Positions 59,129-64,000 of a stretch of 64,000 bases of DNA are shown here, in pieces (position 1 is the stretch's first letter; each line of letters opens with the position of its first letter). The notes below the pieces were generated by a model. It had not been told where the DNA came from and did not search any database. It worked only from the letters and a program-made list of their open reading frames with translations. Both the position numbers and the translations under genes were made by a program. The stretch is from Umezawaea beigongshangensis (GTDB taxonomy: Bacteria; Actinomycetota; Actinomycetes; Mycobacteriales; Pseudonocardiaceae), in assembly GCF_016464305.1 (NCBI RefSeq), contig NZ_JAEIOJ010000004.1:496001-560000 (forward strand). The letters run 5' to 3'.

Positions 59129-59260
59129 GAGTTGAGCGTTCGGGCACCCCGAGTGGAGCGTTCGGGACCGGTGAGTGGAGCGTTCGGGCGCGAGCCGGAC
59201 CGCGAACGCTCCACTCGCGCTGCTCGAACGCTCAACTCGCGGTGCCTGAACGCTCCACTC
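59129..59260. repeat. 22-bp repeat array, locus 2: three direct then three inverted units
   Basis: Direct cores begin at 59129 (GAGTTGAGCGTTC), 59151 and 59173 (GAGTGGAGCGTTC). Inverted cores begin at 59204 (GAACGCTCCACTC), 59226 (GAACGCTCAACTC) and 59248 (GAACGCTCCACTC). All are on a strict 22-base period within each half, with an 18-base centre. The halves can fold into a long cruciform or RNA hairpin. The array starts 5 bases after one stop codon and runs into the 3' end of the convergent FMN reductase gene, providing its last codons. It is the same family as 32025-32121. Confidence 0.9.
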
Positions 59261-59816
59261 GGGAGGCCAGGGGGTGGCGGCGGGCGCGCGTCGTCTTCAG
59301 GGCAGACAGGAAGCGGTCGGCGGCGGCGTCCAGGGCGAGCGCGGAGTCCGGTGCCAGCACGCCGCCGTCCGGCGTGAGGCGGACGTCGCGGTCCAGCACG
59401 AACTCGCCGCGCACGACGGTGTCCGCGCCGCGACCGGCCAGCAGCGGGATCAGCACGTGGTCGAGGGCGACCAGGAAGCCCTGGCTGCCGCCGTGCGCCA
59501 GCGGCAGCACCGCCCTGCCGCGCAGCGCCCGCTCCGGCAGCAGGTCCAGCAGCGCCTTCACCAGTCCGCTGTGGGCCGCGCGGTGCACGGGGCTCGCGAC
59601 GACGACCCCGTCCGCGGTCACCACCCGGCGCAGGGCGTCGGAGATCTCCGGGTCGCGCCGGTCCTCGGTCAGCAGCGAGATCGTCGGCAGCCGCCGGACG
59701 TGCAGCACGCCCACGTCGTGGCCGGGTCCTCGCAACCGGGCGCCGACGTGCGACACCAGCGTTCCCGTGCGGGAGGACGGGGACGGGTCACCGGAGACGA
59801 TCAGGATCGTCGACAT
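59232..59816 (-). CDS. NAD(P)H-dependent FMN reductase (SsuE-like)
   Basis: 194 residues from ATG 59816. The flavodoxin-like fold starts STILIVSGDPSPSSRTGTLV, where SGDPSPSSRT is the FMN phosphate loop. ADGVVVASPVHRAAHSGLVK is the SP-x-Y-like block (Tyr replaced by His), then LPLAHGGSQGFL. It reduces FMN for a partner monooxygenase or desulfurising enzyme; none lies adjacent. The last 10 residues (SRVERSGTAS) and the TGA stop are encoded by units of the 22-bp repeat, so its C-terminus has been replaced or extended by the repeat array. Confidence 0.85.
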   Translation of the reverse strand: MSTILIVSGDPSPSSRTGTLVSHVGARLRGPGHDVGVLHVRRLPTISLLTEDRRDPEISDALRRVVTADGVVVASPVHRAAHSGLVKALLDLLPERALRGRAVLPLAHGGSQGFLVALDHVLIPLLAGRGADTVVRGEFVLDRDVRLTPDGGVLAPDSALALDAAADRFLSALKTTRARRHPLASRVERSGTAS

Positions 59817-60125
59817 CGTCGGAACACCTCGTCGTTCGTGGGCCGGAGCACGGCGAACGGCCGAGCGGTCCGAAGTGGACGGACGCGTGCGCTCGGCGGA
59901 CTCCGGGCTGGGCGAGCGGGACGGGCGCGGTGCCGCGCCGCGGCGAGCGGAGGAGACCGTCAGGAGCGACAGGCGCAGCTGGTCGCGCGGTGGTGGTCCA
60001 CGTGACGGCGGCGGGTCAGCACCCCGGTTCCGGCCATGCCCCGAGTAGAGCAGCACGCCCCGGCCGCGACAAGGGAGACCGGGGCGGATTCCAGGGCGTG
60101 GGAACACGGCCGGTATCCTGGTGAC
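59817..60125. other. Intergenic region upstream of the FMN reductase and rnpB
   Basis: About 309 bases between divergent units. Apart from the rnpB -10 near its right end I see no gene or clear structure. Confidence 0.6.
60114..60119 (+). promoter_or_regulatory. -10 element TATCCT of rnpB
   Basis: TATCCT ends 7 bases before the predicted first base of the RNase P RNA at 60126, the expected distance. TTCCAG about 18 bases upstream is a poor -35. Confidence 0.55.
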
Positions 60126-60542
60126 GCGGACGAGCCGGCCGGGCGGCTGCGGCGGCGGGAACCCCCGTCGTCGAGGAAAGTCCGGACTCCGCAGGGCAGG
60201 GTGGTTGCCAACAGCAACCAGGGGCGACCCTCGGGACAGTGCCACAGAGAACAGACCGCCGCGGACGCCTCAGGGCGACCGCGGTAAGGGTGAAACGGTG
60301 GTGCAAGAGACCACCAGCGCCCCCGGTGACGGGGGCGGCTAGGTAAACCCCACCCGGAGCAAGGCCAAGAGGGAGTCGCGCTCGTCGTGACTCCTGCGCA
60401 GGCGTTCGAGGGCTGCCCGCCCGATGCCTGCGGGTAGGCCGCTAGAGCCCGCCGGCGACGACGGGCCCAGATGGATGGCCGCCGATCGGACCGCCGCGAG
60501 GCGCCCGTGAACAGGATCCGGCTTACAGGCCGACTCGTCCGC
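60126..60542 (+). ncRNA. rnpB: RNase P RNA (M1 RNA, bacterial type A)
   Basis: The conserved 5' core GAGGAAAGTCCGGACTCC starts near 60173. The middle shows CAGGGCGACC, GGTAAGGGTGAAACGGTGGT and AGAGACCACCAGC. The 3' core has GGCTTACAGGCCGACTCGTC. Terminal P1 arms GCGGACGAG (60126-60134) and CTCGTCCGC (60534-60542) pair perfectly and define the ends, giving about 417 nt. It is the catalytic RNA that removes 5' leaders from tRNA precursors. A -10 lies 7 bases upstream and a 12-bp hairpin follows 4 bases downstream. Confidence 0.97.
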
Positions 60543-60546
60543 GCCG

Positions 60547-60574
60547 AACCGCCCCGCCCTCCGGCGGGGCGGTT
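60547..60574 (+). terminator. Terminator of rnpB
   Basis: AACCGCCCCGCC at 60547-60558 and GGCGGGGCGGTT at 60563-60574 form a perfect 12-bp stem with loop CTCC. It starts 4 bases after the RNA end. Only a short TT follows in the stem, with no U-tract. Confidence 0.9.
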
Positions 60575-60745
60575 CTCGCGTTCGCGCACCCGGAAGCACC
60601 CGTTCGCACGACCGGCGCTCGACCGGCCGACGGGTGCGCGGGTCCGATCGGGTGGCCCCGCGACCGCGGTCGGTATCACCGGGGGGTGGTGCCGCTCCTC
60701 CTCGCAGGCACCGACCCGGTGCCGGTTCACAGAGGGGGAACCCCA

Positions 60746-62386
60746 GTGCGTCAACCGATCACACGAGGACGGACCACCTGGCTCGCGCTCAGCGGGCTGA
60801 TCACCACCACCGCGTTCGCCGGTGCGGGCGCGAGCACCGCGCTCGCCGCGTCCGCACCCGAACTCCCGTACTTCCACGTCGCGTCCGAGGGGCTGGACCA
60901 GAACCGGGCCGCCGCGCTGAGGGCCGCGTTCGACCTGCGGGAGGTGCGACGGACCGGGAGCGGGGCCGTCGCGTTCGTCGACGAGGAGAACCACCTGCGC
61001 GTCCCGTCGGTGCGCCTCGGCGACGGCGAGGCCGACGAGGACGGCGGGCGGACCGCGCTCACCGGCATCGACTTCGCCGCGCTCGGCAGGATCACCGCCC
61101 TGCCGGAGGACCAGGCGGCGAAGCGCGCGGTGGAGGGGCTGCGCGCGGCGGGGGCGCTGCCGGGCAACGCCCGCCCGACGACGGGGCGCACCACGTTCGA
61201 CGTCGTCGACGACCAGGGGCGGACGAGGGTGTCCGCGCCGCTGGACACCGCCGTGTCGTTCACCTTCGACCTCGGCGGGATTCCGCTGGTGGGTCCCGGC
61301 GCCGATCTGCGGGTGGCGTTCGACCCGACCGGCCGGGTCACCCAGCTCTCGCACAGCGCCAGGACGCTGGAGCGGGCGGGCACCGTCGCCGTGCTCGACC
61401 TGGCCGGCGGTCGCGAGCGCTGCGCCGAGGCGCTCGGGAAGAACGTGCGGGTGGGCACCGCGTCCTACGTCTACGACGCTCCCGCGCTCGGCGAGGAGGT
61501 CGACCGGCTGGAGCCGAGCTTCCGCTGCGACGGGATCGCCTCCGACGGCTCGGCCACGCAGGCGATCACCGTGCCCGCCGCGGTCGACGCGACGCTGCCC
61601 GTCCCGGCGCCCCCGCAGCCGCCGCGCCAGGAGGTCCGGTCGGCGCCGGACGCGCAGACGCGGTCCACCGCGCCGATCGCGGTCGGCAGCGAGGGCACCG
61701 GTCCGTGCTCCGGCCTGCCCTGGACGGCGCAGAACATCGCCTCGTTCAACGCCGAGTTCAGCGGCCGGGGCGTCCCGGTGCAGTTCAGCTGGCTCGACGG
61801 CAACGCCTGGGAGAGCGACTTCAAGGACTCGTCGCTGCCCGGTGGCCACGACGACGTCTACGCCGACGACGTGGACATGACCTACTGGCAGGGCCACGGC
61901 GCGCCGACCGGCTTCTCCTTCGCCGGGTGCAGCGACCACGACGACTCCTTCCTCTCCAACACGGACGCCCACTGGGGCAACACCGACGACGTGGAGTGGA
62001 TGAGCCTGTTCACCTGCTCGATCCTGCAGGGCACCTCGGGCGGCCAGACGTGGGCGCAGCGGTGGGGCAGGGCGTTCCGCGGCCTGCACCAGATCAACAG
62101 CTTCGACACGGTCTCCTGGCACCGCGCCGACCACGGCGGCATCTACGGCGACTACCTGATGCGCGCGCCGTTCCTGTGGTGGAACCACCCGATGAAGGTC
62201 CGCGACGCGTGGGCGCAGGCGTCGATCGACACCCAGCCGGCGTCCGTGAGGTGGGCGACGATGGGCCCGGTCGGGCCGTCGGGGCTGGCGAACTTCGACG
62301 ACTACTTCCACGGCAGGGGCACCGGTCCCGGCGTGGACACCCCGTCCGCGAGCGGCTTCTACTGGCGGATCAGCGGCATGTCCTGA
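60746..62386 (+). CDS. Secreted DUF6345-like protein with possible clan CD His/Cys pair
   Basis: 546 residues from GTG 60746 with GAGGGGG upstream. The signal peptide is about 1-35 (WLALSGLITTTAFAGAGAST then ALAA). Residues 40-320 form an all-beta region of unknown type (FAALGRITALPEDQAAKRAV, VSFTFDLGGIPLVGPGADLR). After a Pro-rich linker the C-terminal domain (about 325-546) has DDVDMTYWQGHGAPTGFSF with H384-G385 and, 40 residues on, WMSLFTCSILQG with C424. A hydrophobic strand ending in HG and a second ending in Cys is the arrangement of clan CD cysteine peptidases. The domain looks like DUF6345. Protease activity is my inference, not established. Confidence 0.75.
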   Translation: MRQPITRGRTTWLALSGLITTTAFAGAGASTALAASAPELPYFHVASEGLDQNRAAALRAAFDLREVRRTGSGAVAFVDEENHLRVPSVRLGDGEADEDGGRTALTGIDFAALGRITALPEDQAAKRAVEGLRAAGALPGNARPTTGRTTFDVVDDQGRTRVSAPLDTAVSFTFDLGGIPLVGPGADLRVAFDPTGRVTQLSHSARTLERAGTVAVLDLAGGRERCAEALGKNVRVGTASYVYDAPALGEEVDRLEPSFRCDGIASDGSATQAITVPAAVDATLPVPAPPQPPRQEVRSAPDAQTRSTAPIAVGSEGTGPCSGLPWTAQNIASFNAEFSGRGVPVQFSWLDGNAWESDFKDSSLPGGHDDVYADDVDMTYWQGHGAPTGFSFAGCSDHDDSFLSNTDAHWGNTDDVEWMSLFTCSILQGTSGGQTWAQRWGRAFRGLHQINSFDTVSWHRADHGGIYGDYLMRAPFLWWNHPMKVRDAWAQASIDTQPASVRWATMGPVGPSGLANFDDYFHGRGTGPGVDTPSASGFYWRISGMS

Positions 62387-62395
62387 GGTGAGCAC

Positions 62396-62429
62396 CGTGC
62401 CGGGGGCCGTCGCGACGGCCCCCGGCACG
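62396..62429. terminator. Bidirectional terminator, 17-bp palindrome
   Basis: CGTGCCGGGGGCCGTCG (62396-62412) is followed directly by its reverse complement (62413-62429). It lies between the convergent DUF6345-like and ribbon-helix-helix genes, 9 bases after one stop and 6 before the other. Confidence 0.85.
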
Positions 62430-62434
62430 CCGCG

Positions 62435-62806
62435 TCAGACCTCGCCGACCAGCGGGCGGCGCGAGGGCCGGCCGGGGGGCATCCGGAACACCGGGCGGAA
62501 CGCCTCCCCGCCGTTGTAGCGCCGCTCCAGCTCCTCGACGTACTCCGCGACGGCGGGGTTGACGATGTCCGCGAGGCTGCGCACGCCCGCGACCGGCTCG
62601 TACGCGGCGAGGTACGTGGCGGCGGCTCTGGCCCGTTCCAGCACGTCGCTGTCGAAGTTCACCGTGCGCTGCACCCGGCGTCCGGTTTGCCGCCCGGAGC
62701 CGGTAACCTGATCACCGTCGGTTTCTGCGGTGCTGGTCGTTCTGGAGGCTGCGATCGGGTCCAGTGCTGCACCCGCGTCGGGAAGTGGTTCGGGCTGGTG
62801 GGCCAT
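62435..62806 (-). CDS. Ribbon-helix-helix DNA-binding protein (partition/centromere-type)
   Basis: 123 residues from ATG 62806, preceded by GAGGAG on this strand. Residues 1-45 are a polar, Pro/Ala-rich flexible tail (MAHQPEPLPDAGAALDP). A ribbon-helix-helix core follows: RRVQRTVNFDSDVLERARAA as strand and first helix, then SLADIVNPAVAEYVEELERR as second helix. The C-terminus (FRPVFRMPPGRPSRRP) is basic. Flexible N-tail plus RHH is the layout of ParG-like centromere-binding proteins and of RHH regulators in actinomycete plasmids and integrative elements. No ParA lies next to it in the window. It is divergent from the secretion-like genes at 63176 and may bind the AT-rich region between. Confidence 0.75.
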   Translation of the reverse strand: MAHQPEPLPDAGAALDPIAASRTTSTAETDGDQVTGSGRQTGRRVQRTVNFDSDVLERARAAATYLAAYEPVAGVRSLADIVNPAVAEYVEELERRYNGGEAFRPVFRMPPGRPSRRPLVGEV

Positions 62807-63175
62807 CTGCGAGTCTCCTCGGATGTGCGACTCCGGGCCGCGGTCCCCGGCGGCGGCGATCCGGCCGATCACGTGCCTGTTCGATCACGACTTCCGGGGC
62901 CGCGCACGGTGGGTGAACGTCGTGCCCGCATCCGGGTGAAAGATCTCGGCAACCGGGAGAATCGGCACTTCGATGTTCACCGCCGAGACCCCCTCAACGA
63001 TGATGTGTGTCAGTAGATTAGACGTAATAGATCGTGAGGGGAACGGCTGTTGATCCACCAGGACCACCCACTGCACCACCGCTCGTGACCTGAACGTGTT
63101 CTACTCGACAGCGCACGCCCCGGACGAGACTCGATCAGTCCGTCCGGACACGCTAGGCGTACCCGGGAGTACGAG
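62807..63175. other. Divergent regulatory region between RHH gene and secretion-like genes
   Basis: 369 bases without a convincing gene. It contains the most AT-rich patch of the right end: TAGAT (63014-63018), TAGAC (63019-63023) and TAGAT (63028-63032), overlapping ATTA-GACG-TAAT (63017-63028). These could be promoter elements or RHH binding sites. CGTAC (63158-63162) and GTACG (63169-63173) form a small hairpin that includes the GGGAG ribosome binding site of the gene at 63176. Confidence 0.5.
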
Positions 63176-63451
63176 ATGACCGCCATGGCCCTGGTAACAC
63201 TCGCTCAGGACCAGCCCGCTCTGGGAACGACAGGCATCCGCGCCTGGATCCTGGACAACCTGGTACCGCTGCTGCTGCTCACGGTCGCCGTCCTCCTGCT
63301 GTGGCTGGGTGGCGGCAAGGGTGACAACGCGGGTGTGATGCGCCGCCTGGGCGGTGTGATCATCGCGCTGGGGATAATCGGCCTCGCCGTGACCACGAAC
63401 GCCGGCGCCAACATCGGCACCTGGATCGCCGGCCTCTTCACCGGGGGATGA
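63176..63451 (+). CDS. Small two-helix membrane protein, VirB2/pilin-like in layout
   Basis: 91 residues from ATG 63176 with GGGAG 6 bases upstream. Two hydrophobic helices (LVPLLLLTVAVLLLWLGG and LGGVIIALGIIGLAVTTNAG) are joined by a short loop with GKGDNAG. The Gly-rich end WIAGLFTGG is typical of small conjugation pilins and of the first membrane gene of actinobacterial conjugative loci. There is no sequence motif that proves it. Its place at the head of a membrane-gene row and divergent from an RHH gene supports a type IV secretion role. Confidence 0.6.
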   Translation: MTAMALVTLAQDQPALGTTGIRAWILDNLVPLLLLTVAVLLLWLGGGKGDNAGVMRRLGGVIIALGIIGLAVTTNAGANIGTWIAGLFTGG

Positions 63452-63454
63452 CGC

Positions 63455-63946
63455 GTGCGGGTGCGCACTGACGACGAGGTCTACCGGGTCGACGCCGTCT
63501 GGCTCGGCCCGCCCAAGGCAACCTTCCCCTGGCGCGCGCGCTACGTCGCCTGGGGTGTCGGCATCGTGGTGTTCCTGCTGGTCATGACGGTGGAACGCAG
63601 GATGGGCTTCGGCTTCGGCTTCTTCTCGACGGCCTGGGCCTTCGTCATCACGATCGTCATCACCCGCTTCATCTGCGCGCGGATCAGCCACGAGCGCCCG
63701 CTGTCGTCGGCGGTCACGATGTGGGTCCGCGAACTCACCGCGCCCAGGGAACGGAGCTCCGGCGCCGGTGGGGCGGCCAGTGCCGCCCGCATCCGGATCA
63801 GCTCCGCGCGCCCCCGCCCGAAGAGGAAGAAGCGGGGCGGTGGTTCGAGAGGACGACCTCAGCCCCAGCAGGTCTCGCCCCGATCCCAGCAGCGCCGGAA
63901 GTCCAGCGGCAAGAAGGAGGCTCGCGGTGTTCGCACGCCGGCGTGA
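63455..63946 (+). CDS. Membrane protein with basic C-terminal tail, conjugation-type (TcpE/VirB3-like layout)
   Basis: 163 residues from GTG 63455, 3 bases after the previous stop. A short N-terminal strand region (VRVRTDDEVYRVDAVWLGPP) is followed by two close helices (YVAWGVGIVVFLLVMTV and FFSTAWAFVITIVITRFI), then RISHERPLSSAVTMW. The last 55 residues are strikingly basic (ARPRPKRKKRGGGSRGRP and beyond), suited to binding DNA or acidic partners. The form recalls TcpE-like conjugal transfer proteins, but I cannot prove family membership. It overlaps the next gene by 20 bases. Confidence 0.6.
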   Translation: MRVRTDDEVYRVDAVWLGPPKATFPWRARYVAWGVGIVVFLLVMTVERRMGFGFGFFSTAWAFVITIVITRFICARISHERPLSSAVTMWVRELTAPRERSSGAGGAASAARIRISSARPRPKRKKRGGGSRGRPQPQQVSPRSQQRRKSSGKKEARGVRTPA

Positions 63947-64000
63947 CCGTGACCGACGACGCTCGGCGCAGCAGCACGTCGCCCAGCACGCCGCGGCGGC
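63927..64000 (+). CDS. Start of a further gene of the secretion-like cluster, cut by the window
   Basis: GTG 63927 has AAGGAGG 6 bases upstream, a near-perfect ribosome binding site. The 24 visible residues are basic and polar (FARRRDRDRRRSAQQHVAQ). They overlap the previous gene by 20 bases. By position this could be the VirB4/TraC-like ATPase of a conjugation locus, but nothing in the visible part shows it. Confidence 0.6.
   Translation, partial: MFARRRDRDRRRSAQQHVAQHAAA

Noticed and set aside
62885-63079. 64-codon leftward frame in the intergenic region before the secretion-like genes
   Set aside because: No ribosome binding site, no family, and it covers the AT-rich promoter-like patch.

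Overview
The window is very GC-rich DNA with many GTG starts, 4-base stop/start overlaps and apparently leaderless promoters. These point to an actinomycete, most likely of the Pseudonocardiales (Actinosynnema/Saccharothrix/Lentzea type). The order inference is mine; the class is well supported. Two stretches keep the gene order of Mycobacterium tuberculosis: ATL - adnA - adnB - K+ channel - nudC (like Rv3204 to Rv3199c), and cobD / SURF1 - ptpA-like / cobC - Nif3 - zinc ribbon - RNase H/phosphatase (like Rv2236c to Rv2228c). Accessory genes sit between and inside these anchors.

Layout. 1-4555: end of a type I-E CRISPR-Cas locus (cas8e fragment, cas3, a 15-repeat array with one further decayed repeat, probable leader). 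4556-11553: ATL base-flipping protein and the AdnAB resection motor-nuclease. 11554-17073: two divergent regulator/SDR pairs with palindromic operators, an XRE-DUF5753 regulator, an unknown gene and a DoxX protein. 17165-22821: M20 dipeptidase coupled to a K+ channel, a SnoaL-like protein, a two-component system and a small membrane protein. 22832-30476: two tandem zinc metallopeptidases, a DUF2207 membrane protein, an M16 protease pair and NudC. 30519-35493: threonine dehydratase-like enzyme, gluconokinase, and a secreted GH30-ricin glycosidase divergent from a ROK regulator.

35474-43480: a complete four-gene type II Wadjet (JetABCD) plasmid-defence operon joined by 4-base overlaps. Its JetD appears to have lost the usual Toprim glutamate. 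43610-49372: cobD, SURF1, a polyprenol-phosphate sugar transferase pair, a fructosamine-kinase-like protein and a low-molecular-weight tyrosine phosphatase. 49537-55097: the most interesting module, lodged inside the second conserved block. It holds a Nudix protein, a STAND NTPase-TPR protein whose N-terminus repeats a roughly 20-residue motif found at the C-terminus of the small helical protein encoded just before it (the architecture of bacterial amyloid-signalling NLR/effector pairs), a divergent PP2C-like phosphatase and a 2H phosphoesterase. 55168-59124: the cobC - Nif3 - zinc ribbon - RNase H/phosphatase operon. 59129-60574: a 22-bp repeat array, an FMN reductase and the RNase P RNA gene. 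60746-64000: a secreted DUF6345-like protein with a possible clan CD His/Cys pair, then a ribbon-helix-helix protein divergent from small membrane genes that look like the start of a conjugative type IV secretion locus.

A 22-bp tandem repeat family built on GAGTGGAGCGTTC occurs at two intergenic sites 27 kb apart, each time at gene ends and associated with hairpins.
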